In this document: one piece after another, positions 1-7,852 of the stretch
Layout: the number at the start of each line of letters is the position of its first letter
Position numbering within the stretch: position 1 is the stretch's first letter
Assembly: GCA_944363615.1 (NCBI GenBank)
Contig: CALVUQ010000008.1
Span: forward strand, 1 to 56,389
Origin: an uncultured Clostridia bacterium
Lineage (GTDB): Bacteria > Bacillota > Clostridia > Christensenellales > Pumilibacteraceae
DNA: 56,389 nucleotides
Direction: 5' to 3'
Program-made: the position numbers and the translations under genes
Notes under the pieces: generated by a model
What the model was told of the DNA's origin: nothing
The model's input: only the letters and a program-made list of their open reading frames with translations
The model's database searches: none

Positions 1-164
1 CGTATAACCCTTTTCTGTTCTTCGGGCTTTTGCTCTTCGGGTTTCTGATCTTCCGATTCCCGTTCTTCGGGTTTTTGTTCGCAGTCGGAAACGGAAGAAA
101 TCTTGTTCTGTTCTTCGCCGTTTCCGCCCGAATCTTTATCAAAGTGTTTATTGTTTTCTTCCAT
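1..164 (-). CDS. N-terminal part of an acidic, low-complexity protein (cut by the window edge)
   Basis: An ATG at 164 preceded by GAGGATTTT (a usable ribosome binding site) opens a frame that stays open to base 1, giving 54 codons. The residues are strongly hydrophilic and acidic, with an imperfect repeat built on KPEEQ (about residues 31-50), so this looks like a disordered N-terminal tail. No signal peptide, membrane segment or recognisable domain lies in the visible part. Such tails often precede membrane or ribosome-associated domains in Clostridia, but the family cannot be named. The 3' end lies outside the window. Confidence 0.55.
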   Translation of the reverse strand, partial: MEENNKHFDKDSGGNGEEQNKISSVSDCEQKPEERESEDQKPEEQKPEEQKRVI

Positions 165-626
165 AAAATCCTCATTTGCAGTCGTTCAGCCGACGCATAC
201 AAAGCGAAAAAACAACGGGAATTTACTGCCGTTGAATTTTTGCCGCGGAAATAAAATATACTTTTATCGCAATAAAAGCATCTTTACTCCCCTTAATTCT
301 GACAAATACGTTACTGCAGGATAAAATCCGTACGACAAGTATGATAACTCTAACCCGAAAAATAGTCAAGCGGATTTTTAATTTATTTCTTGCAGCAATA
401 TTTTTCCCCTTTTGCCCCGATCAAATTCGCATAAGACAGGTCCATGGTAAAACTTAATCCGTGTTTACGGAATCTGAACGCAATCGGATTAAAAGATACG
501 AGTTTACGGCGCGTTTTGTTTTTGCCGCTGACGCAAACAACGAAAATCAGTTTTAAAAGCGCGGATACAGTTTAAGCCGCGGATTTAAAATCAGATTAAA
601 TTGAAAACCGGCGTAAAACAAGAATA

Positions 627-698
627 ATCGCAAACGCAGCTGAAGTCTGATTGCGGGAAAGCATCGCAAACGAGGCTGAAGTCTGATTGCGGGAAAGT
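627..698. repeat. 36-bp tandem duplication (two copies)
   Basis: Copies at 627-662 and 663-698 match at 33 of 36 positions. They sit in the 165-1021 gap, which otherwise holds AT-rich sequence, a hairpin-promoter module at 752-794 and a short ORF at 805-918. The period is a multiple of three, and on the minus strand the unit reads as a 12-residue repeat beginning LSRNQTSA, but that frame has no ribosome binding site. Confidence 0.8.
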
Positions 699-751
699 AT
701 TGAAGCGACGGCTTCCGACAATCCGCTTTTCCGTAAAAAAGTCCGTAAATT

Positions 752-794
752 GCAAGATGGCCGATTTTTACAATCGACCATCTTGCTATATAAT
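752..794 (+). promoter_or_regulatory. Promoter overlapped by a strong inverted repeat
   Basis: The inverted repeat GCAAGATGG / CCATCTTGC (752-760 and 778-786) is extended inward by CGATT / AATCG, giving 14 pairs with one mismatch around a 5-nt loop. The same bases contain a promoter-like pair, TTTACA (767-772) and TATAAT (789-794), with a 16-nt spacer. The repeat therefore covers the -35 box and spacer, as an operator would. The predicted start falls just before AAGGGGG and the short ORF at 805. That it is an operator is inference. Confidence 0.5.
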
Positions 795-804
795 AAGGGG
801 GAAA

Positions 805-918
805 ATGATGAGCTGTTTAAGCGTAACCGGAAATATCTTTCCGAATTACGAGCATATTATATACCTTCAGATTGTAGCTGTCAAGTGTTTTTTCAAAAAA
901 AATCAAAAAAATTTTTAA
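805..918 (+). CDS. Possible 37-residue small protein on a stand-alone transcript
   Basis: The ATG at 805 follows AAGGGGG by four bases and lies about 10 nt after the -10 box at 789-794. The frame encodes 37 residues with a hydrophobic middle (IIYLQIVAV) and a lysine-rich end (KKNQKN). It closes inside an AT-rich inverted repeat (TTTTTTCAAAAA at 888-899, TTTTTGAAAAAA at 920-931), which is followed on the plus strand by GGC and six T. Promoter, ribosome binding site, ORF and terminator-like hairpin thus form a compact unit. No family is recognised. It could equally be a non-coding RNA or a dispersed intergenic element. Confidence 0.3.
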   Translation: MMSCLSVTGNIFPNYEHIIYLQIVAVKCFFKKNQKNF

Positions 919-1021
919 ATTTTTGAAAAAAGGCTTTTTTATACAAATTTTGCCAATTACGTCGGCTTTTTAAAACAATAAAATTAAAAACCCATGAAAA
1001 AACGCGTAATTTTTAAAGGTG

Positions 1022-4000
1022 TCAGGACAAGATTTCTATTATGTCCTTGATTCCGTTTTCCTTACCAACCACCAGCGAGGAAAGCGCGCTTTTCCTCTCC
1101 TGCAGTTTCATGATTTTTTCCTCCACGCTGTCTTTTACGATAAGCTTGTACACCTGCACGCTTTTTTGCTGTCCCATCCTGTAAGCCCTGTCGGTGGCCT
1201 GGTTCATGACCGATTCGTTCCACCACGGATCATAGTGAATGACAACGTCCGCGCCCGTAAGGTTAATGCCCGTGCCGCCCGCTTTCAAGGAAATAAGGAA
1301 AACTTTGGTGTCGTTTTCGTTGAATTTGTTAACCAGTTTAAGGCGTTCGGTTTTGGGGGTGTCGCCCTTAAGCACGTAAAAAGAAATGCCCTTTTCCATA
1401 AGACGGCGGCGAATGATGTCCAGCATGGACGTAAATTGCGAGAAAAGCAGAATTTTGTGGCCGCCCTCCGTCGCCGTTTCGATAAGCTCCATGCACGCTT
1501 CCAGTTTTGCGGAATTTCCCTTGTAATCGGGATAGACAAGCGAGGGGTCACAGCAAATCTGTCTTAATTTGGTAAGCATGCTCAGCACCACCACGCGGCT
1601 CATGTCGGGGGTAACGCGCATGCTGTCGCGGATAAGCGCCAGATTTGCGGAGTAAACGTCCTTCTGCTCTCCCTCCAAAGGCGAGTCGATTACGCTTTCC
1701 GTTTTTTCGGGCAACTCCTTAAGCACGTCGGCTTTAAGACGGCGCAGGATAAAAGGTCTGACTATTCTTTTAAGGCGCTCGGTCGCGGCCTTGTCGCCGT
1801 GAACTATATCCGCCTCATACTTATCCTTGAAGGAGTTGTAGTTGTTGAGATACATGGGCATGATGAAATCGAAAATGGACCACAGCTCCCCAAGGTTGTT
1901 TTCGATGGGCGTGCCCGTCAGCGCGAAACGGTGTTTAGCGCGTATTTTCTTGACGGCGACGGCGTTTTTGGTTTCGGGATTTTTTATGAACTGAGCCTCG
2001 TCCGCTACGGCGTAATCGAATTCGATATCCTTATACAATTCCCAGTCTCTGCGGATAAGGTCGTAAGAGGTGATAACCACGTCCGCGTCCGCGATGTTGC
2101 GTATGATGTCCCTTCGTTCCTCCTGAGTGCCCATGACTGTAACCGACTTAAGCGAAGGCGCAAATTTCTGAATTTCGCCCGCCCAGTTAAGCATAAGCGT
2201 GGTAGGGCAAATGATTATGGCGGTGGACTTTTCTTCAAGCAGAAGCGCAATCATCTGCAGCGACTTACCAAGGCCCATGTCGTCCGCCAGAATTCCGCCG
2301 AAGTTATTGTCCTTAAGCATTTTCAGCCAGCGGTAGCCCGTTTTCTGGTAGTTGCGCATCGTAAGCCTCAGCGACTCGGGAACTTCGATGTCGGCGTTTT
2401 CCACGCTTTCCAACGACTTTATAAGCGACTTGAAAGCGCTGTCGCGGCTGAGGGAAAAGAAGCCTTGTTTCAGCTCGTCCCCCACGAAAGGCGCGTAAAA
2501 TTTGGGCATGACGAAGCCGCCGTCCGTCATTTTGGCGACTTCCAGAATTTCGCCCAACGCCTCGATGGAGTTGTCTTCAAGGTTTACGAAGCCGCCGCCC
2601 AGCCTTATATACTTTTTCTTTTCGCGATAAGCGTTAAGTATAGCGGTAAGTTCTTCTTTGGTGTAGCCGTCGGCGGAAAGCTCCAGATTGAGAAGATCGC
2701 CGCTGAGTCTGACGCCGACGTGAATGCGCGGCGACTGACGCAACCGCAGTTTCTTCATGTTTTCGGAAACGAATACTTCGGCATAACCGAATAATTCCTT
2801 AATGCCCTCGGACAAGAACAGAAAAATCTCTTCCTCGTCGTCGATGTAAAGGTCGGGATAATGCCTGAAATACCTTGCCAGCACTCCCCTAAGCGCGTTT
2901 TCGGTATCCCAGTCCCGCACGAAATCGCCGCGTATGACGTCCGAAAACAGGTCCACGCTGTGATCGTCGTAGCTTGCTTTGACATCCGCCACCAAGGTGC
3001 CGTCCTTTTCGCTGATGTAAATCTTGCAGACAAAGGGCGCCGCCTCGTAAACGGACAAGTCCGTCCCGTCGCTTTCGATATCCATGAAATCGCTTATCTG
3101 GGTAACAACGCTGTTATAAAACTGACTCATGTCGCTTTCGGCCACAAACAGCTTTTTCTTTAATGCCATCGTGTCTAAAAACGCGCGTGTAACGGAAGCA
3201 AATTCGTCGCTTACCCTGTAAATACGGTTTTCGAACAGAATGTATTCGTAATCCTTGCCCTTTATGAAGCGGAAATTAACCTCGTTCAGGGAAATGTCAA
3301 ACCCCTCGTCCGCCTTTTTTATGGTCATTTTAAGCGGAACGGGCGAAGAAAACGGCGCGACAAGCACAAGGTCGCTTTTTCCGAGGTTTATAAGCGTTCC
3401 CTCGTAAAGCGCGAAAAATTCGTCCACGTCGCTGTATAAAAGCCTTATTTCGTCCTTATATTTATGAAGCGACGGATTTATCTCCGCTTTTTCGCGGTAA
3501 CATTTAACCAGAAAATTTATCAGCTTGACGCTGGCGTCGGTAAAATTTTCAGGCGTGTGATAAAGTTCCAGATCTACGCCGTAACGCCTGTAGCCGCACG
3601 CCTGCACGCATGAAACGAAGTCAGATACGTCTTTAAGATTGTACTGTTTTTTGTTGCCTATGGTAAAACGCAGCGATACCTTGTCGCCCGAAAGCTCCAG
3701 ATGCGGGACAAGCTCGGTTTTAACGGCGTCGGCGGTTATAAAACGGCGGTGCTTTTTCTTGTTGTACTCCGAAATAAGAGAAAGCGCGCCCGCGTCCGTT
3801 TTTTTCCTGAAAGCCGACTCGCGGGTCTGAGGATTGCGTTCCTCGTACGAAAGCGCGGCGGCAACGATGTGTTTGCACGGTCCGCTTTCCAGATTGAATT
3901 TATCGCAGTTGCAGCTGTAATCGTAAAGCCCGCCCTGCTCGTCAAACGTTATTTTGCACTGGTATAGCCTGTCGCCTTCCACGGTGGCGTAAATATCGAA

Positions 4001-4120
4001 CTTTCCGTTGTCGGACGCCGAAGAAAGGCTTTTTACCTTGTTGTCGTAAAACTTTTTCTTGCCCAAGGCAAACTCCTCGCCCTGAGCCTCGTTATATAAA
4101 GTGTCGAAATCGAAAAACAT
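1022..4120 (-). CDS. SWIM zinc-finger / SNF2-family helicase
   Basis: A 1032-residue DNA-dependent ATPase of the bacterial SNF2 (HepA/RapA-like) superfamily, expected to translocate on duplex DNA and remodel protein-DNA complexes. A SWIM zinc site lies near the N-terminus (Cys70, Cys72, Cys82, His84). The ATPase has a Walker A-type motif DDMGLGKS and the Walker B box DEAQ, and the C-terminal helicase half ends in the family signature with NQATDRAYRMGQ. The ATG at 4120 is chosen because GGAGAAGG lies just upstream; the frame also extends to a TTG at 4240 without a ribosome binding site. It is monocistronic, from the promoter at 4253-4281. Its precise target is unknown. Confidence 0.92.
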   Translation of the reverse strand: MFFDFDTLYNEAQGEEFALGKKKFYDNKVKSLSSASDNGKFDIYATVEGDRLYQCKITFDEQGGLYDYSCNCDKFNLESGPCKHIVAAALSYEERNPQTRESAFRKKTDAGALSLISEYNKKKHRRFITADAVKTELVPHLELSGDKVSLRFTIGNKKQYNLKDVSDFVSCVQACGYRRYGVDLELYHTPENFTDASVKLINFLVKCYREKAEINPSLHKYKDEIRLLYSDVDEFFALYEGTLINLGKSDLVLVAPFSSPVPLKMTIKKADEGFDISLNEVNFRFIKGKDYEYILFENRIYRVSDEFASVTRAFLDTMALKKKLFVAESDMSQFYNSVVTQISDFMDIESDGTDLSVYEAAPFVCKIYISEKDGTLVADVKASYDDHSVDLFSDVIRGDFVRDWDTENALRGVLARYFRHYPDLYIDDEEEIFLFLSEGIKELFGYAEVFVSENMKKLRLRQSPRIHVGVRLSGDLLNLELSADGYTKEELTAILNAYREKKKYIRLGGGFVNLEDNSIEALGEILEVAKMTDGGFVMPKFYAPFVGDELKQGFFSLSRDSAFKSLIKSLESVENADIEVPESLRLTMRNYQKTGYRWLKMLKDNNFGGILADDMGLGKSLQMIALLLEEKSTAIIICPTTLMLNWAGEIQKFAPSLKSVTVMGTQEERRDIIRNIADADVVITSYDLIRRDWELYKDIEFDYAVADEAQFIKNPETKNAVAVKKIRAKHRFALTGTPIENNLGELWSIFDFIMPMYLNNYNSFKDKYEADIVHGDKAATERLKRIVRPFILRRLKADVLKELPEKTESVIDSPLEGEQKDVYSANLALIRDSMRVTPDMSRVVVLSMLTKLRQICCDPSLVYPDYKGNSAKLEACMELIETATEGGHKILLFSQFTSMLDIIRRRLMEKGISFYVLKGDTPKTERLKLVNKFNENDTKVFLISLKAGGTGINLTGADVVIHYDPWWNESVMNQATDRAYRMGQQKSVQVYKLIVKDSVEEKIMKLQERKSALSSLVVGKENGIKDIIEILS

Positions 4121-4252
4121 ATACCTTCTCCGTCGCGGGGGGAATAACTCCGTCCCATGCGCCCGCATATCTTTACGCTTTTTCCGTCCGATAAGACGAT
4201 TATAAAAAGCAATACGCAGAAAACGGGCATGATTTTTCAAGCGTATTTATGT

Positions 4253-4281
4253 ATTATACCACGTTTACGTTAATTTTTCAA
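4253..4281 (-). promoter_or_regulatory. Promoter of the SNF2 helicase gene
   Basis: On the minus strand TTGAAA (4281-4276) and TATAAT (4258-4253) are separated by 17 nt. The predicted start near 4246 gives a leader of about 125 nt before the ATG at 4120. Confidence 0.7.
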
Positions 4282-4334
4282 GGGGAAAAGCCCTGTTTTT
4301 TCACCTGAATTGCATTATAACGACGGAAAAAGAG

Positions 4335-4363
4335 TTGACGAAAGCGAAAAAAATTCATATACT
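4335..4363 (+). promoter_or_regulatory. Promoter of mgtE
   Basis: TTGACG (4335-4340) and TATACT (4358-4363) have a 17-nt spacer. The predicted start near 4370 gives mgtE a leader of about 185 nt, which contains a short ORF and a hairpin plus T-run. Confidence 0.7.
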
Positions 4364-4400
4364 GAAAGGGAAATACATAAAAGGAGGACGGAAGCAACAA

Positions 4401-4490
4401 ATGGACGCCGGAAGCAGTAGAAGCGCGGATCCCCCCGGGACGGACTTAAACGGGCCGTTTGTTTTTTTCGCGCCCCGTAAAACGTTCTGA
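4401..4490 (+). CDS. Possible leader peptide of mgtE (29 residues)
   Basis: Inside the mgtE leader an ATG at 4401, 13 nt after AAGGAGGA, opens 29 codons ending in TGA at 4488. The peptide contains a Pro-Pro pair (ADPPG) and two later prolines. The end of the frame runs across a small hairpin (AAACGG/CCGTTT, 4448-4460) followed by seven T (4462-4468). This resembles transcription attenuation, where progress of the leading ribosome decides whether the terminator forms; proline codons in leader peptides sense Mg2+ for enterobacterial mgtA. The spacing to the ribosome binding site is long and the hairpin short, so both coding and regulation are tentative. Confidence 0.3.
   Translation: MDAGSSRSADPPGTDLNGPFVFFAPRKTF
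4448..4468 (+). terminator. Terminator-like hairpin in the mgtE leader
   Basis: The AAACGG/CCGTTT hairpin has an unusually small loop and is followed by G and seven T. It lies about 90 nt before the mgtE start, so if real it would attenuate rather than end transcription. No conserved M-box riboswitch sequence is seen around it. Confidence 0.35.
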
Positions 4491-4556
4491 CACTTATATC
4501 CCGCTTGACTTTCTGACAGGCCGAATGCGCTAAACGCAGGTTGCGGAAAGAAAAAC

Positions 4557-6236
4557 ATGTTTGAAGAATTACGCAGGCTTTTAAGCGAAAAGGATTTCGA
4601 CGCGCTGGCGAAAAGCCTTAAAGACGCCGATTCCCATACGCTTGCCGCATTTTTCGCGGAATTAAGCAAAGAAGAATTCGATGAGGTATGTCGCGGACTC
4701 CGTGCGGAGGACACCGCGGATTTTTTGGTGCGCCTTGACGACAGCGAGCTTAAGGAGCGTATTATTTCCGCCCTTAAAGACCGTGAACTTAAAGAAGTCA
4801 TGGACGAAATTTCCGTGGACGACACCCTGGAAATCATCGAGGAAATGCCGGCGGACGTCATAAGACGAATCGCCGAGGAAGACGAAATCCTGAAACTGCT
4901 GGAAGAGCGAAATTTCGTCGTACTTAAACCGTTACTGAAAGAATACAACCCCACCGACCTTGCCGCCATTTTGGACGAAGTACCCAAAGAAGACGTCGTG
5001 CTTACTTTCCGCCTTCTTCCCAAGGAGCTTGCCGCCGAAACCTTCGTGGAAATGAGCAGCGACTCCAAGCAGGCGCTTATACGATCGCTTAACGATATTG
5101 AGCTTAAAGCCGTAATGGACGAACTTTTTCTGGACGATACGGTGGACCTTATCGAGGAAATGCCGGCCAACGTCGTTAAGCGCATCATAGCCCAATCCGA
5201 CAGCGAAACCCGCGCATATATTAACGAAATTCTGAAGTACCCGAAAGACAGCGCGGGCAGCATTATGACCATCGAGTTTGTTTCGCTTAACAGCTCGATG
5301 ACGGTGGCCGCGGCTTTCGACAGAATAAGAAAAACGGGCGTCGACAAGGAAACCATTTACACGATGTACGTCACCGACGACAAGAAAAAACTTATCGGTA
5401 CGGTTTCCGCCAAGGATTTGCTGCTTGCCCCCCGCGACGCGCTTATCGGCGACATCATGAACGAGAACGTCATTTACGTCGACACCATGACGGATAAAGA
5501 AGAAGTTTCCAACATGATCGCTAAATACGGCTTTCTCGCCATGCCCGTGGTGGACGGCGAACAGCGTCTTGTGGGTATAGTTACCGTCGACGACGCCATG
5601 CAGATAATGCAGGACGAAAGCACCGAAGACATCGCCAAAATGAGCGCCGTCACCCCCTCCGACAAACCCTATCTTAAAACAGGCGTGTTCAGAATATGGC
5701 TCAACCGAGTACCCTGGTTGCTGATTCTGATGATTTCCGCAACCTTTACGGGCATCATCATTTCCTCCAACGAGGAAACGCTTAACATGCCCGTTTACGG
5801 CATCATTCTCACCGCGTGCATACCCATGCTTATGGATACGGGCGGCAACGCAGGCTCTCAGGCGTCGGTGACCATTATCCGAGGTATAGCTTTGGGCGAA
5901 CTGCGCTTCAGAGATATCGGCAAAGTCATCTGGAAGGAAGCGCGCGTTTCGATTCTTCTGGGCCTCACGCTGGCGGCGGCTTGCTTTGTCAAGCTTATGG
6001 CAATTGACATGCTTTGGAAAGTGGACAACGGATTTTTAGTCGCTTTCGTCATCTGCCTTTCAATGTTCCTGACCATAGTGCTTGCCAAACTTATCGGCTG
6101 CGTACTTCCGCTTGTGGCAAAAAAATGCCGTCTTGACCCCGCTGTCGTGGCTAGCCCCTTCATCACCACCATCGTCGACGCGCTGTCCCTTACCATCTAT
6201 TGCTTTATCGCCGTGCACATGTTAGGCATGTTGTGA
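4557..6236 (+). CDS. mgtE: Magnesium channel/transporter MgtE with duplicated N-domain
   Basis: A 559-residue MgtE-family Mg2+ channel of the cytoplasmic membrane. The order is an alpha-helical MgtE_N region, a pair of CBS domains (about residues 240-365), then a hydrophobic domain with about five membrane helices (about 380-559) containing the conserved stretch LMDTGGNAGSQAS. Typical MgtE proteins are about 450 residues; the excess is a second N-domain copy. Residues about 4-103 and 108-212 align, each ending in a near-identical block (DDTLEIIEEMPA, DDTVDLIEEMPA). The N-domain and CBS pair sense cytosolic Mg2+ and close the pore in known members, so the duplication may change gating (inference). 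GGAAAG precedes the ATG. Confidence 0.96.
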   Translation: MFEELRRLLSEKDFDALAKSLKDADSHTLAAFFAELSKEEFDEVCRGLRAEDTADFLVRLDDSELKERIISALKDRELKEVMDEISVDDTLEIIEEMPADVIRRIAEEDEILKLLEERNFVVLKPLLKEYNPTDLAAILDEVPKEDVVLTFRLLPKELAAETFVEMSSDSKQALIRSLNDIELKAVMDELFLDDTVDLIEEMPANVVKRIIAQSDSETRAYINEILKYPKDSAGSIMTIEFVSLNSSMTVAAAFDRIRKTGVDKETIYTMYVTDDKKKLIGTVSAKDLLLAPRDALIGDIMNENVIYVDTMTDKEEVSNMIAKYGFLAMPVVDGEQRLVGIVTVDDAMQIMQDESTEDIAKMSAVTPSDKPYLKTGVFRIWLNRVPWLLILMISATFTGIIISSNEETLNMPVYGIILTACIPMLMDTGGNAGSQASVTIIRGIALGELRFRDIGKVIWKEARVSILLGLTLAAACFVKLMAIDMLWKVDNGFLVAFVICLSMFLTIVLAKLIGCVLPLVAKKCRLDPAVVASPFITTIVDALSLTIYCFIAVHMLGML

Positions 6237-6700
6237 AAATAAGTTATATGCTTTAAGGCAACCGATTAAGCCTTGCAAACTTCCCCAACAAATCAAGAGG
6301 AAAATAAATCTGATTTATGCAACTTTTTCCTCCGCCTTAAATGCGCCTCCTCTTACTGCATGCCACTTTATCGCCATACACATGTTAAACGTGTATAACG
6401 AAAGTGTCTATGCGTTAAGGCAAAAGTAAAACCTTGTAATCTCAATTCATACCAAGAAGAAAATAAATTAAATAATTTATGCACTCTTCCCCGCCACATT
6501 GTGCGCGCCGTCGCTTGCCGCCTGCCACTTAATTGCCGTGCACTTGTTAGGCTTGTTGTGACGACAAGTTTTAAGCATTAAGGCAATGATTAAGCCTTGC
6601 AAACTTCTCTCCCAAGAGAAAAATAAATCTGATTTATGCACCCTTTCCCCGCCGCCTTAAGCGTGCCGCAGTTTGTCGCCTGTTGTTTTCCTACGCATAT
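6180..6700 (+). repeat. Degenerate ~162-bp tandem array derived from the mgtE 3' end
   Basis: Three related units and part of a fourth follow each other with a period of 162-163 bp (equivalent anchors at 6211, 6374 and 6536). The first unit starts inside mgtE: its last codons (FIAVHMLGML and stop) reappear downstream in decayed form, as HFIAIHML near 6366 and HLIAVHLLGLL plus stop near 6527. Each unit also carries an imperfect hairpin around AAGGC/GCCTT and an AT-rich dyad. This fills the gap after mgtE; nothing else is seen up to 6972. Confidence 0.75.
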
Positions 6701-6972
6701 TTATAAAGGAAAATATGGGATGTACTCCCTAAGATTTAATTGTTTTCTCTCCGATTTATTGACTATTGAATCAGTATAATATCGGTGCCGCCGTAAAAAG
6801 CGTAAAAACGACTTATTAACGACAAGCACCCCCACGCATTGCCGGTAATTAAGATTGTTTGCGATTAAATAAGATTTATCGGCACAACAGCTTTAAATCT
6901 ATGTAAACGTTTAATCCTTAATCGGGACTGCGAAAAATCCGATTCCATTTAAAAAGTCACTGTATGAAAAAA

Positions 6973-7002
6973 CCTTCCCGAAAATAAATCGGGAAGATTT
7001 TT
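6973..7002. terminator. Bidirectional terminator between mgtE and the 7.0-8.7 kb genes
   Basis: The stem CTTCCCGA (6974-6981) pairs with TCGGGAAG (6989-6996). A T-run follows on the plus side, and six T follow on the minus side, where it lies just after the stop codon at 7009. Confidence 0.8.
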
Positions 7003-7008
7003 TATTGT

Positions 7009-7227
7009 TTATTTTTTATTTACAGGTGCAATAAGCAACAGAACGGCAACCGCAAGATAAAATCCGTAAATCAAATAAGAAATCGCGTTACTCCACGGAA
7101 AACTCATTTCGGGATGAAACAGCGCAAAGAAAATAAACGCCGCACCTAAAATCAACATGGAGATTCCCATGACTTTAAATACGATTTTGACGGAATTTTT
7201 CTTTTTTTTCGGTTTACTGTCTGTCAT
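7009..7227 (-). CDS. Small two-helix membrane protein
   Basis: A 72-residue protein with a lysine-rich N-terminus followed by two hydrophobic segments (about residues 16-34 and 45-67), the second ending in NKK. By the positive-inside rule both ends are probably cytoplasmic. Its ATG lies inside the 3' end of the upstream DUF2188 gene (14-nt overlap in another frame) and has only a weak ribosome binding site, which points to translational coupling. The family is not recognised. Confidence 0.65.
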   Translation of the reverse strand: MTDSKPKKKKNSVKIVFKVMGISMLILGAAFIFFALFHPEMSFPWSNAISYLIYGFYLAVAVLLLIAPVNKK

Positions 7228-7753
7228 AACGTTGTTTGCGGATTTTGCCGTCCTTTTTATGAATGGTTATGGATCCGTCCTGATTTTCCGCTTTTTCCTT
7301 TGCAAAAGCAATAGCCTCCGCCTGTGTATCGAAAAGTTTCAGCGCTTTAGAGCCTTTTGCAAACTTGACCTGCCATTTGCCGTCTTCGCGGAAAGAAACG
7401 TGATAATTTCTGTGACGCTCTTTGTTTTCGGACTCATCCTGAGGTTCTACGGCGTCATCGGACGAAACGGACGAAGACGCATCCTCGGATTTGACTTCGG
7501 CTTCGGGCGCGGTTTTTGTAACATCGGTTCCGACATTTTCGGTTTCCGTAACGTTATCGGTTTTTACTTCTTCCTTTACGGGGAAAGAGCGTTCTTCAAC
7601 GGATCCGAACTTTTGATTCCCGTTCTTTTTAGCCTCTTTGGCGGCGCGCCGTTCCTGCTTAGCACGCATTTTTTCGGCTTTCCTCGCCTCTTTTGCGCGA
7701 AGTTTAGCCATTTTTTTGCCCTCTTTGATTCTTCTTTTCTCTTCTTTCGTCAT
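7214..7753 (-). CDS. DUF2188-type protein with a charged coiled-coil N-terminus
   Basis: A 179-residue protein. Residues about 1-45 are Lys/Arg/Ala/Glu-rich and probably form a helix or coiled coil, about 50-115 are acidic and Ser/Thr-rich (likely disordered), and about 118-175 match the small DUF2188 fold: YHVSFREDGKWQVK, then a stretch like FDTQAEAIAFAKE, then IHKKDGKI. The ATG at 7753 is preferred because GGAGG lies 9 nt upstream; a GTG two codons earlier is too close to it. DUF2188 has no established function. It is the first gene of a two-gene unit with the membrane protein that overlaps its 3' end. Confidence 0.7.
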   Translation of the reverse strand: MTKEEKRRIKEGKKMAKLRAKEARKAEKMRAKQERRAAKEAKKNGNQKFGSVEERSFPVKEEVKTDNVTETENVGTDVTKTAPEAEVKSEDASSSVSSDDAVEPQDESENKERHRNYHVSFREDGKWQVKFAKGSKALKLFDTQAEAIAFAKEKAENQDGSITIHKKDGKIRKQRYDRQ

Positions 7754-7852
7754 AATCACACGCCTCCGATAAGCAATTTTACGCTAAACAAAGCCGTAAA
7801 TTGCAATCTTTTATAATATTATATCACAGAAATTTATTTTTTGACAATATTT

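Noticed and set aside
627..698. CRISPR repeats (36-bp units)
   Set aside because: The two units are directly adjacent without spacers and no cas gene is present. The other arrays (6180, 37400, 49345) also lack spacers.
596..781. A 61-codon minus-strand frame containing the 12-residue repeat
   Set aside because: No ribosome binding site, its start lies in the hairpin, and the repeat is explained by the 36-bp DNA duplication.
4364..4556. M-box or other known Mg2+ riboswitch before mgtE
   Set aside because: The conserved M-box sequences were looked for and not found; only a short hairpin with a T-run and a small ORF are present.
4355..5356. A 333-codon minus-strand frame opposite mgtE
   Set aside because: Serine-rich shadow of mgtE codon usage with no start signal.
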